A DNA stretch of 64,000 nt. It comes from Hypomyces perniciosus. Lineage: Eukaryota > Ascomycota > Sordariomycetes > Hypocreales > Hypocreaceae. Shown here piece after piece: positions 24,601-34,810 of this stretch. The stretch spans positions 2,232,001 through 2,296,000 of the forward strand of contig SPDT01000003.1 in the NCBI GenBank assembly GCA_008477525.1. The letters are read 5' to 3'. The position numbers and the translations under genes were made by a program. Each line of letters begins with the position of its first letter. Position 1 is the stretch's first letter. The notes beneath the pieces were generated by a model. It was not told the origin of the DNA. It was given only the letters and a program-made list of their open reading frames with translations, and did no database searches.

Positions 24601-25880
24601 AATAGTATAATTTTAATATAATCCCTATTAATTAATAGATTCAGCCTTTTTATATATTCTCTTAAAATTAAAATTCCTATTAAAAGCTATTTATATTGTT
24701 AATGTAATAATGTAATAATTTTAATAATTATATTAATATAAATTAATTCTTATTAAATTATAAAGTTTTTATAATAAAGTTTTTATTTATTGATTATAAA
24801 GGAAGAATATTATAAAAATATATAAATTTTAAGCTATAAAAAAGTTATTTTAAAGAATTTACTTTTAATAATGTTAAATTAAAGAAAAACAATTAAAAAC
24901 TTTATTTAATAGCTTAATATAATAAAACAATCTATAAAGTTACTTTATACTATTTAATTAAAGTATTATAATTATTATTTTTAAACTATTAATAAAATTT
25001 ATTTAAATAACTAATTTAATTAATTTACTTTTTTTTTAAAAATAAGTAATTTATTACTATTAAATATCTTTTTTTAAATAAAAAACAGTATAAATAATTT
25101 TATAAAGTATTTAAAAAAAAGTATTAAAAAATAATTTAAACTGCCTTTTAATAATAATAAAAAAAGTTTATAATTTTATTTAAAACTTTCTTTTATAATA
25201 AAAAGCTTAAATTTATACTTTACTTTAATTACTTTTAGAAAGTTATTTTAAATTAATAGTATATAATAAATTAATTATAAATAATAAAATTTTAATTCTT
25301 TAAAAGTTTAAACAAAAGGTTGTGCTTTTAAAAAAAAGTATTTAAATATTTCTTTTTTAAATATATTTATTATATATTTTTTATGTATTAAATATAAATA
25401 TTAAATTCTTTTTTATAAATAAAATATTATTTAAAAAGCTTAATTAATAATTTAAAAAACATTACTTTATTTACAAGTTTTTATATTTAAAATATATACT
25501 TTTTATTAAAAGTAAATTAATTATTTACTATTAAAGGTATTTTTAACTTTAATGGTTTTTCTTTATTAAAAATATTAAAAATATTAATATATTAAAGACT
25601 TTCTTTAAAGTAAATAACTTAAGTAAAGGGCTATAACTTTAAAGAAAAGTAAAGGAGGTTAAAAAGCAGTTATTTAAAAGAGAAATAAATACTAATAAAC
25701 AAATAATAAGCCAAAAACTAGTAATTAAGTGTAATACTAGTAGTTTACTAGTCTTTAAAGTTTTATATTTTTATATTTTTAGAGACTCTAGTTACTTTTA
25801 TATATATATTCTGGCCTATATAATATTATAAGAGCCCTGGAGCTTCCAGTCTCTTAACAGTTAATTTATAGTAGTAGTTA
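21700..25880 (-). mobile_element. Gypsy-A retrotransposon, inverted second copy (5' part)
   Basis: The reverse complement matches gypsy-A. The segment at 21700 corresponds to about 14620 of the plus copy and runs through RT to the 5' LTR at about 25600-25866 (TGTTAAGAGACTGG on the minus strand). It is truncated by the copia-B LTR on its left. Extremely A+T-rich; no ORF of useful length. Together with the plus copy it forms a large imperfect inverted repeat around 18.2-21.7 kb. Confidence 0.75.
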
Positions 25881-26447
25881 TATTTTAAAATAGGTATAAA
25901 GTATTTATAAAAGAAATTACGCTAAGGGGGGGATAGTTTAGCTAGCGTATAAAAGTAGAAAGTATAGCCTTTATATATATAGTGTAAGGGAGGTTAAATA
26001 AAGATTATAAAACAAATAAATCAAATAAATCGTGCCAGATTATTTTAACTCTCCCTTATAAATATTCCTCTGCGCTAATAGCTGTTATAGCTTATTAGCG
26101 CAGCGGGTAATTTTACAGGTAAACTGGCTTATCTCTCCGCTAGGGCCTATCGGGCTTTAACAGCGCATAAAGAGGAAGGAATTCAGAGAGTTTCACCTTC
26201 CTTGAGAGCTGGCCGCTGCCTCGTAAAAGGCAACGCCGACACGCCGACGCATCGCCTTACAAGAGGCTCCGCTGATAAATCGCATTGTAGGAGGTAACGC
26301 CAACCTACTGTCTCGCAAGAGGCCCGAACCACTTGCTGGACCTCGTCGAGGTCTTAGCAGTTAGCACTCAGGTTTTTCCCCTCTGCAAGGAGGGTTTTGA
26401 TCCTGCCTGAATCCTAAGGCCCTAGTCCTCCAAAAACAGAGTCGTCT
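25881..26447. other. Transition from RIP-degraded to normal DNA, no gene seen
   Basis: A+T content drops sharply near 26.05 kb. The stretch 26200-26330 holds several short inverted motifs around CGCCTTAC/GTAGGAGG and AAGAGGC but no open reading frame, tRNA or recognisable repeat. This is the left edge of the gene island. Confidence 0.5.
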
Positions 26448-26510
26448 GACTCCAAATCTGGAGTCCTAGAAGGCAAAAAAAGGAAGACATCAAACTTAAG
26501 AAAAGAGCTT

Positions 26511-26549
26511 GACGGGATCCCGTGTATTCCAATAGATATGGTCGTATAT
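26511..26549 (-). pseudogene. 5S rRNA 5' fragment
   Basis: About 39 nt matching the 5' end of the two full 5S genes next to it (ATACGACCATAT...CGGGATCCCGTC). The remaining 80 nt, including the internal control region, are missing, so it cannot be transcribed as 5S. It is preceded on the plus strand by a segment with a palindrome (26448-26465) that recurs before the other 5S fragment at 30.2 kb. Confidence 0.8.
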
Positions 26550-26613
26550 GACAGTCTGTCTCTCAACTCGCATTATATCTGCACCAGCACAAACCATAAC
26601 AAAAAGGTAAAAA

Positions 26614-26732
26614 ACATACAACAGCCGGTGTTCGCTGGTGGTCACCCAGCCAACTACTAATCTGCCTCTCATTGGCTTGACTATGGGAGAGCGGACGGGA
26701 TCCCGTATATTCCAATGGATATGGTCGTATGT
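26614..26732 (-). rRNA. 5S ribosomal RNA gene, copy 2
   Basis: Exactly 119 nt. The 5' ACATACGACCATA and 3' GTTGTATGT pair to form helix I. GATTAGTAGTTGG...GGGTGACCACCAGCGAA is the fungal 5S 3' half with the polymerase III internal control region. A run of six T follows the 3' end directly (on the minus strand), a good pol III terminator. It carries one change in the highly conserved TTGGGTGGGTGACC (TTGGCTGGGTGACC). Helix II pairs as CATTGG with CCAATG. It sits 197 bp from the next copy in the same orientation. Confidence 0.95.
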
Positions 26733-26810
26733 GCTGGTTTCTATCTCAACCCGCATTATATCCACACCTACATTCGAAGAACATAACAGTAAAAAAGGCA
26801 AAAAAGGAAG

Positions 26811-26929
26811 ACATACAACAGCCGGTGTTCGCTGGTGGTCACCCACCCAACTACTAATCTGCCGGTTAGTGGCTTGTCTATGGGGGAGCGGACGGGACCC
26901 CGAATTTTCCACTACCTATGGTCGTATGT
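26811..26929 (-). rRNA. 5S ribosomal RNA gene, copy 3
   Basis: Exactly 119 nt, with canonical ends and an unaltered TTAGTAGTTGGGTGGGTGACC control region. Helix II pairs as TAGTGG with CCACTA, so it differs from copy 2 on both sides of the stem. T-rich sequence lies downstream but not immediately adjacent. This copy looks the most likely of the array to be functional. Confidence 0.96.
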
Positions 26930-27008
26930 GCTTGGTAAGGGCTTCAGTCAACCTATCATTATCCCGAACACCGTCCATAAAAAACACCTGAAAAAATCAT
27001 CAAAAAAA

Positions 27009-27096
27009 ACAGACAATAGCCGGTGTTTGCCAGTGGTCACACACTCAACTTACTAATCTGCCTCTCAATGGCTTGACTATGGGAGAGCGGACGGGG
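27009..27096 (-). pseudogene. 5S rRNA truncated copy (3' three quarters)
   Basis: About 88 nt corresponding to the 3' part of 5S, including a mutated control region (TTGAGTGTGTGACCACTGGCAAA). Similarity stops at ...CCGTCCGCTCTCCC, so the 5' 31 nt are absent and helix I cannot form. It keeps the roughly 197 bp period of the array. Confidence 0.85.
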
Positions 27097-27730
27097 AACC
27101 TACGCTAGTTATCGAACTTATCCGAGGTTTTACCGACCTGGCTCTTTATTATCTATCTGCTTAGCCCAGCCGCTATTTCCCACAAAGCAGGTTCGCAGGG
27201 TTTATGTTTGCAGAGAGGTCAGGGAGAATACTAAGCAGCGTATTATTATTACAATTCTGTAGAACTGGCTAGTTCAAGTGATACTGTAGTTAACGACTGT
27301 CTAAGTAACTATACTAAATGATCGTAACTTATCCAGTCTTATAAATAAAAAGAGATATATAGTGATCACTGAGTTCCTTTAGTGAGCGTTTGTAGTGATT
27401 ACGGTCTTGGCGTAGTGAGTGTGTAAGCGATCATTTCCTCCGCGGTGATCATTTCTTTCCGATTGGTTGTTGCGTCCCATGTTCTCCCGTGTTCCCGTGA
27501 CCTGGTCTTTAACCTGGACGGGTCGTGACAAGTCCCGTGGTATGTATCGTTGGGTGACATCATCACACTAATGCCTTTAAACACTCAAGTCTAACAAACA
27601 GACCCAGTTCTCAGAAACGCACCTTCATATAACCTGTCTCTCTTTATTAGCTCTTATACATCTTGATTCAGTTGTGCACGCTTCTAGGCTCACTTGAGCC
27701 TATAGATTTCTAGGCTGCTAGGCAGGCGAT
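27097..27730. other. Intergenic region upstream of the DUF7703 gene
   Basis: Ordinary composition, no gene recognised. Short direct repeats of GTAGTGA and GTGATCA occur around 27360-27450. TATAAATA at 27341 and TATATAG at 27355 lie 375-390 bp before the next start codon, so their promoter role is uncertain. Confidence 0.4.
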
Positions 27731-28582
27731 ATGGCACTTGACCATCCGGGCGTGTCAGGCGGCACCTCTACTCTCGGCCCTGCCCAAGTCGTAATTATTG
27801 TCTTCTTCAGCATTGCACTTTACAACATCGCCGAGCTCAGCCTTATCATCTTCGTTACCTTCAAAAAGCACAGAGGTCTCTACTTTTGGAGCTTTGTCGT
27901 TGCCACCTGGGGCATAGCCCCTCTTGTCATCGGTTTGTTGATCAAGGGCCTATCACTCTGCAATATTCCTGGCGTCTATATCCCCATAATATTCGTCGGT
28001 TGGGTCGCCACGGTAAACGGCCAATCGGTTGTGTTATATTCACGCCTACACCTCGTGGACAATAACCCTACCCACCTACGGTGCGTCCGGGCCATGATCA
28101 TCTTTACCACCATAGTCTGTTATATCCCCGTATTGGCTCTGGCTTCCGGCGCCAACTCATCCAACCCTGGACCATATTTGGTGCCGTATGCGGTCTACGA
28201 AAGAATCGAGCTCACCGCCTTTTTTATTCAAGAATTCATTATATCAGGCCTATATATTTGGGAGACTGCTAAGCTTCGGAGGCTTCAGAACAGCATTCAG
28301 GTACAAGGAACAGCGCGGGGCATCATGACGCACTTAACAATTGTTAATATAATCGTTGTCCTACTCGACATCGCTGTCCTCGGGCTCGAGTACGCAGGCA
28401 TCTACAACATCCAGATAGCATTTAAGCCCCTCGTTTATAGCCTTAAGTTGAAGTTAGAGTTTAGCATTCTCAACAGGCTCGTTGAGCTGGCAAGTATGCG
28501 GAAAGACCTGACGAGTATAAGCTCGCTCAACCGCATGCACGCGAATGCAATAATACCCGAGATAATGGACGACAACAGATAG
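27731..28582 (+). CDS. DUF7703-type seven-transmembrane protein
   Basis: A single-exon 283-residue membrane protein. Seven hydrophobic segments lie at about residues 18-44, 49-74, 82-106, 121-140, 158-177, 201-223 and 226-250, with a short Gly/Ser N-terminus outside and a hydrophilic tail. The last segment ends in YSLKLKLEFSILNRLV, a stretch I associate with the fungal DUF7703 family, whose function is unknown. The size and the NGQSVVLYSRLHL loop after segment 3 fit that family, and topology is receptor-like. The ATG at 27731 is the first in frame before the first hydrophobic helix. It has no functional tie to neighbours that I can see; the 5S array lies upstream and a transposase relic downstream. 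Confidence 0.8.
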   Translation: MALDHPGVSGGTSTLGPAQVVIIVFFSIALYNIAELSLIIFVTFKKHRGLYFWSFVVATWGIAPLVIGLLIKGLSLCNIPGVYIPIIFVGWVATVNGQSVVLYSRLHLVDNNPTHLRCVRAMIIFTTIVCYIPVLALASGANSSNPGPYLVPYAVYERIELTAFFIQEFIISGLYIWETAKLRRLQNSIQVQGTARGIMTHLTIVNIIVVLLDIAVLGLEYAGIYNIQIAFKPLVYSLKLKLEFSILNRLVELASMRKDLTSISSLNRMHANAIIPEIMDDNR

Positions 28583-29160
28583 AAGCGGTCCATCCAGAAC
28601 GAAGCGAAGAGAGTCAAATGACCCTGGAGGTGTCTGAGGCGGTGAATCCGGCGGACAAAACATATAACTGAGGTATATATACACACTGATGGCTACCCAG
28701 GACTGGAGAATGCCGAAAATGTCCTGAGAGCATCGACGATGAATCCGGTGCTACTCCCGAAGTGGACCCTACTATTGTTTGGTTAAAAAAAGGAGGAAGT
28801 TGTGGGGAGGGTGGCCATCGATGTCGGATACAATGCTGATCCGCTACCCAGGCTCAGACAACGCTGGCCACAATCCAAGTTCAATCAATTCAATTCAATC
28901 AATTCAATCTGAAGGTCGATTTTTACAAATCAAGTTGACTTTTCCCCCAAATTGACCTGCTTGCAAGTTACACTATATTTTTTTAGGATATTTTGTACCT
29001 ATTATTTTCCTTCATCTTGGCTATCAAAATTTTCATATCTTTAGGGTAAATGTAAATAGGCCCGGGTTAACCTCGGGTTAGGCATTGTCACATTTCTAAA
29101 AAATCAGCCTATCAGCTAACCTAACAGCCTACACAACACCACACACATAGCCCTTTTATC
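28583..29160. other. Intergenic, with a CAATT-type short repeat
   Basis: No gene recognised. A short simple repeat of TCAATTCAAT units lies at about 28883-28911. AACCTCGGGTTAGG and AGCTAACCTAACAG at 29067-29130 are small near-repeats. Confidence 0.4.
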
Positions 29161-30010
29161 AACACTGCCGCGTTGCTGCACGTCTATTATAATGCTATCG
29201 TCACCTCTATTATTATCGCCGCCGCGGCCTTACGGATCTCCCAAGACGACATCCTTAACATCGATGACTGGGCCTTTTTAGGTGCGCTTGAATGTATCTT
29301 GCGTCCTTTCCTTCTAGAGACCAAGAAATTCGAAAGCTTGAAATTCGCTGCTATTGCAGGTGTATTGAGAAGCTTCTTTGACCTTCGCAAGCACATTAAA
29401 GGCCAGATTCACCACATGAATATTATCCCGGCCAACCAGAATTCTACACTGCTAAAATGTCAGCGAACTCATTCTCAACCTCTTGCCCCAGGTTCAGTTT
29501 GTTGTTGGATCCCCTTCCATAACCCATGGTCTAGCATCCTTCAGCAAGGACTTCAGCAAGCCCTCCAAAAGATCACCAACTACGGGGCTCTCCTACAAAA
29601 GTCGCCTGTATATTAGTCGGCTGTAATCCTGCACCCTGGTATGCGGCTGTGCTTTGTGAAATTCCTTATACGTGATGAAAATGAGGTCTCTCGGATAAAG
29701 CAACAATTTGAAGACTTCTATCAGCATTGGTGGCCAATAAGCGATGACCAACATTCCGCTACATCAGATGACGAAGATGCCTTTAGCGACTATATTCCCA
29801 AGGCATTCTATGCAAATGAGGCTATTGGATCTGGTGGACCTGTTGATGAATGAAGCATGCCCACAGCCTACATCAAAAAGGAGATCAACCTATAGCTGCT
29901 CATTCATATCAACGGCTAGCTCTGGATCGCTAGTCTGCCCATGCAGCCGCGTGCACTGCAAAGCCAGCGCTTGCGGAGCCGGAAGATGTTTGCCACTGCC
30001 CTCTTGACGA
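29161..30010 (+). pseudogene. hAT-like transposase relic
   Basis: Two consecutive open stretches (29173-29616 and 29641-29853) are separated by stops but continue one another through a hAT-like SAVILHPGMRLCFVKF (29618-29665). Upstream, DDWAFLGALECILRPFLLETKKFES followed by GVLRSFFDLRKHI resembles the helical core of fungal hAT transposases, where a W..L..I..IL.PF...TK segment precedes the middle helices. The conserved C-terminal dimerisation region is not clearly present, and the RNase H-like catalytic residues cannot be assigned. It lies in normal-composition DNA and so decayed by indels and stops, not RIP. Family assignment is by pattern and moderately sure. Confidence 0.5.
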
Positions 30011-30221
30011 AGACGTTGTTTTCCACGAGACCCTGGATATAGAGATTATCTACCACACATAGACCCACGGTTCCACCAGGGCGAGTTACATCTGAGTCTA
30101 CTGAAAGATATATACGCTCTCGCTGTCGCCGTGTATGGAGTACAAAACAGTGGCAGTGTGAGCTCCGTGTTGGAGGGGGGGGTTCAGGTGACTTACTTAA
30201 TGGCACCAGAAACGGAATCGT

Positions 30222-30402
30222 GACTCCAAATTTGGAGTCTTGGGAGGCAAAAGATGGAAGACATCAAGGTCAAGAAAAGAGCTTAACCGCACCCCGTCAA
30301 TATGCATATCAGCTCAACGCTCCCATTATTGCTACCAAAAAAAAGAAGACAAGACAAAAACATACAACAGCCGGTGTTCGCTGGTGGTCACCCACCCAAC
30401 TC
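30222..30402 (-). pseudogene. 5S rRNA 3' fragment with shared flank
   Basis: 30360-30402 matches the 3' 43 nt of the 5S genes (on the minus strand GTTGGGTGGGTGACCACCAGCGAACACC...), then similarity stops. The segment 30222-30296 matches 26448-26520 in the flank of the main array, including the palindrome GACTCCAAATTTGGAGTC. This is a broken, dispersed relative of the array unit. Confidence 0.8.
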
Positions 30403-31800
30403 CTTATTTTAATAAAACGAGTGTTACAGGCTAGGCTATGTCCCCTGGAACTACGGCTATACTGAACCTGGAATACAACTAGATTAACTATACTGAACAG
30501 CAGTCCTGTTTTGTTGCAGCTTTTTGTCAAAATGCGTCGCAAGTGACCAAGGTGAAGGAAGCAAAGAGCAGAAAAGAGCCATAGCTTATTACAATGCCTG
30601 CAATAAGCCTTGAGAAGTGGCTTCTATTTATTATTAAGGTTGTTCTCAGTGTACCTCGAATCCAAAGTCTCACCTCTTTGCCATATAAAACTGCAAGATA
30701 GCCGCACTGCCTATAGTCCTACTAGAAAGCACTAAAACTTCTATAGTACTATTTAATTATATAGTGCTTTTGAAGCTGAAAGTCCTTATTATATGCACTT
30801 CATAGAGTAATCACAACGAAATAGACCCAGTGTGTATTATCCGTAATATGGCAAGCGATGGTAGATTGTCAAAAGCTGACCATCTGCTTGCTGTGGTGCT
30901 GGCCTTTGAAGACGGGCTGCAAGTATTCGAAGTCTCATCGCACAAGTCTCTCGGATCCGTTTCTTTAAAGCTTTATTTTTTTAGTGTGAAGTTGCCAAAT
31001 ATGCTTTAAATGGAAATGGTGAATGATCCTTCTGCAGTATTTTGACGTCGCTTGAATTACCACTCAGCGGAAATGGAAAGGGTTCACCCCCATGACGCCT
31101 TGACCAGCGCTTAAGAAACCGGGATAAAGGGCTGCATCCTGACTGATAGGCCGACTGCTTAGGTATATGAGCCATTTGAAACTGAGAATGTGGATTGGAT
31201 CCTTGCAGAAAATTGTTCAAGTGATAATTATTTACAGTAATGGCGGGAAAGTTGTCTCCTTATATATTCATGCGTGGTTATGTATTTACATTGGACGTTA
31301 TCTCGGCTTTACTCACCCTCGTAAAGTGGCCAAGGCATAGTGTTCGGAAGTCTCTATTACCTGACGTAGATGATCGTATCAGCCCAGCTCCTCCATGAGG
31401 TGCAGATAAGGCAAAAGCGGAGCTTACCATCACTGCCGATGTCGCTTTAGCCAATCACTTTACATCGCATATGGAACGCTTTATTGTCCTCGCTGTCTCG
31501 GTCCTCGCTTCCACCTCATTTGCTATACTTGGAGCTATTATTGCAGCCCAGCTAAGATTGGTACGACAAGGTGGGGTAACCTGGGTCTTTGTAGCTCAAA
31601 TCACCCCTGGCCTACTGGATCCTCGGTATAGGGGGGATCTTGCTGATGACCTCCATGACCTCCAAGCCTACAAAACAAAATCGGGTCGCTTCGATTTTTT
31701 CGACTGACCACCAGCACCGGGTTACAATTCACTATGTCGTAACGACCAACCACACAACCGCAGGAGCAGCTATTCCTTTCTACCAGGCTGGCCAACTGTC
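30403..31800. other. Intergenic, no supported gene
   Basis: Normal composition. A hydrophobic open stretch starts with ATG at 31471 (78 codons) but has no recognisable family, no intron continuation that I could find, and lies in the 3' flank of the SGNH gene; I do not call it. Nothing else is recognisable. Confidence 0.4.
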
Positions 31801-33864
31801 TCAAGTAAACGTACCCATACAGCCGTGGTCCTCGTACTTCTCGTCATCCTGATTCTTCTTCCACTTGTGCGTGTATCCACCCGCGCCTTTCTGGACTTTG
31901 AGGTTGTTGAAACATCGCTCCCGAGTCCATATGGGAGTGTTGAAATTTGCTCGCCACTCCCATCCATTGTTCTCGGCGGGATTATTATAGTACTTGAACT
32001 CCCACCCAGTCACGCCCAGCCCAACGCATCTCTTGATGGCAGGGAGTAGGGTTTCCTGGCCGTAGTCCCAGCCAGCCCAGCCGCTACCATAGACATTGTA
32101 GTGCGAATGGGTAGCTTTCCACCAACTACCACATCTTCCATCGGTGCGCTTGAACAGCTCCCGCTTCCTCTTCGGGTTGACCTGGTAAGTGTAGGAGCCT
32201 CGGATCCACTCGCCACCAAACTTCCAGTTCATCGGATTGTTGGGGTCGTTTCCGTCACAGGAGTTGATGACTCGATCGAACGACTCGATGCATTTCTTCT
32301 CGTCAAACTCGGACGCCCCGTTTGAGAGCTTGATTCTGAGCTCAAACTCTTCTGGCGTGCCCTCGTAGTAGGTCTTCTTGTCTTCCCAGTTTATGGTGTC
32401 CTTGGGTGGTTTGACCTGGGCACAGTAGTCCTTGTAGTTCTTGTCGAGGCGCTCCCAGCTGACGAAGGCTTTGTACCCATCTGTTTGCCAACAGTTTGAG
32501 CTTGTCTGTACCAATCTCGCAAACGTCGTCGACCTTGCCGTCTTGCTTGGCTTTAGCGAAGGCGAGATTGGTGAGCGCAAATGCTGCGATGGCCTGATGA
32601 CCCTTGTCGTTCGGATGGAAGTACTTGCCCAGAAAGTCTGGCACTCCGATCTTAGCAATCGGATCCCAAGAGTCATCGCCAGGACAGTCTGGGGGTGTTG
32701 GAGCACGCGGGTCGAGCCGTCGACGCGCAACAGCACGAGGGTCTGGCGACTTGAAGAGCAGCGTGTCGTATATGTCGATGTGTGGGACTTCGCCATACTC
32801 GTCTATGTCGCGTCTTCGCAGTGAATCGTGGTGGGAACTGTCGCGGACCCAGGTATCAGGTTTAAAGAACAACATCTCTGGCTGGTTCTTGTCCGGGTAG
32901 CTGCCATCACTGTTTGGAGAGCACATCTCTCCGTCGACCTCAGCGGGCCACGTGCTCCAATCCGAAAACTCAATGTCGTACTTGACGTTTCTGTCCTTTT
33001 GATACTCTTCGACCACCTCGCGGGTAGCCTTGTTGATGTTTGCGACAAGAGTGTTAAACTTCTTGCGGCGCTCGATTGTGAGGGTGAGACCTGAATTGAG
33101 CCAGTATCTCCAGGACTTATACGAAGGCATTGACCAGTCTTGTTTGCTGGCGCAGTCTCCATTGTCCGTGTTGAAGAAGGGTGCATATCCGCTGTAGATG
33201 ACGATGCCCTTGTCTTTGACCTTGGGCTTGAGCGCGTCAAGAATATCCCGGATGTTGTCTTTGAGGATGGTATTAATGTTCTCTTGAGCCTTGTCGATGA
33301 GCTTGTCGCAAGCATCTACGCCTTCGTATGGCAAAAGTACGCACGTCTTGATCATAGAAGCCTGGATTTCTGTTAGCGACGAATTGGTACCAAGTTCGTT
33401 CAGGTAACGGGCGTGGAGCTTACCAAACAAAGATCGTTACCTCCAGCAGTCAACATGACAACGTCCAAACTGCCCGAGAGATCTTTTGCTTGATCGTAGA
33501 TCCCTCCAGTGCGCGCTCCGCTGCAAGCTGGGTACTGGAAATCTACCACGGCTCCCCCAATTCTTCGATTGACAATATGCGGCCAAGTGTACGTATAGCG
33601 GGAGCATATCCAGTCTTTGGTACCCTGAATTGGATTGCCCATGCGCTTGCCAGAGCCGATACCGGCAGTGAAGCTATCACCGATGGCCGCCCACCTCTTG
33701 ACAAAATCAAGTGACACGACGGGCTCATCCTTTCGCTTTCCGAGCAGAAGAGAAGTCACAAGTGCTGCGTCACTGGTCTCATTGGCGGGAGACACGCCTG
33801 AGATGGCATACGATGTCGCGATCGCTGAACCCAGGCTGACAGTGAGCCATATAGACAGCTTCAT
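31801..33864 (-). CDS. Secreted SGNH-hydrolase (esterase/lipase-like) with Trp-rich C-terminal domain, one frameshift
   Basis: Exon 1 is 33864-33424. A 62 nt intron follows (33423-33362, GTAAGC...CCAG) and exon 2 runs from 33361 to the stop at 31801. A signal peptide (about residues 1-20) precedes an SGNH domain: GDSFTAG with Ser64, YPACSGA around 111-117, GGND with Asn143, and FHPNDKGH with His396. These are the blocks expected of an ester-hydrolysing GDSL enzyme. A Cys/Trp-rich C-terminal part (CWQTDGYKAFVSWERLDKNY, GEWIRGSYTY, GWDYGQETLLP, TPIWTRERCFNN) follows, as in related fungal proteins. Near 32494, in CTCAAACTGTTGG, one extra base shifts the frame between the two parts. Without it the protein would be about 666 residues. 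The only nearby GT-AG option is 31 nt, too short for an intron. It is divergent from the chitinase gene, sharing a 946 bp upstream region. Confidence 0.88.
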
Positions 33865-34810
33865 GGCGGCGACGGTGTCAGAAAAGTAGCAAAAAGCCGT
33901 AATATCCGCCTACTTCATAAATTCTTTTCACACCCAATGTTCTCGAAACACTCTAGGAGAAAGAAGAGATTTACAAGGAGGGGGGGCAGGGTGAGGCCGA
34001 TGGAACAACTCTTCTGCGAAGAACTGCACTTTTTGCATCCAAAATGCCCATCATACAGGCTATTTAGGTAGCATATCGTATGAGTTGTGCCTCTTCAGGA
34101 CTTGAGGCTTATGAGGAGAGAAAGAGCTAGAGGTTCGTTAGCTTCTCGGCCATCGCCCCCAATAGGGGATCATGAGAAGCCAAGAGTTGAGACTCCATGA
34201 ACGGAGAACGAAGCCGCTCATGTGCATACACGCGAACTGCTGTACCACACTGTGCGAGATTTACTCATGACTTAGGCGCGCCAAGCTTCCTGCATCATGA
34301 CAAGCCAAGAGCCAAGACCCCATGAACGAGGCAGCGAACAGCGAGCCCGACCTGGACAAGAATCGTTGGTCAGCAACGTTGGGGCACGCCGTATTTGCCA
34401 TGCCTTAACGCCATCCCGTCGGACTGAGCCGCTCATGTATACACGGAGATTAACACCCATAATAGATAGTTCAGACACGCCAAGCGTCCTGGGGTAAATA
34501 TATCTCCACAGAGAACGATGGGGATAAATCGCAAGTACTGGTACATTGATAGATCCTGCAGCGGGAAGCTATCCCTGAGAACATCTCCATCAGGGCAGAC
34601 GTATAGCTGTACTCCCAGAAGTTGTTCACGGCAGCAGCCGCCAGGCTAAATAGAAGCGTCCGTTGAACTCGCTCGTTCGCCCGACTTGCATCCGATCCTC
34701 TGTTCTCAATTTTTTTCTTTTTTATTGGCCCGTTGTTGGACCTGATTATCTGGTATCTCCAGTCTTCTCAGCAGAAATTGAGCTTCAAGGTCGCCGCCAC
34801 CGCCGCCGCG
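33865..34810. promoter_or_regulatory. Shared divergent promoter region with internal duplication
   Basis: The 946 bp between the start codons of the SGNH gene (minus) and the chitinase (plus) must carry both promoters. It contains an imperfect direct repeat: 34169-34232 (ATCATGAGAAGCCAAGAG... to GCCGCTCATGTGCATACACG) resembles 34294-34447. The companion motif CGCCAAGC.TCCTG occurs at 34279 and 34478. No TATA box or named factor site is assigned. Confidence 0.5.

Noticed and set aside
26496..26991. Overlapping open frames of 117-138 codons on both strands
   Set aside because: They run through the tandem 5S rRNA copies; the repeated peptide is a by-product of the RNA gene sequence.
31471..31707. 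78-codon ORF with a hydrophobic N-terminus
   Set aside because: No family signature, no plausible continuation, and position in the 3' flank of the SGNH gene; chance is as likely.
32470..32500. A 31 nt GT-AG intron to explain the SGNH frameshift
   Set aside because: Far below the 51-68 nt intron sizes used in this window; a one-base indel is simpler.
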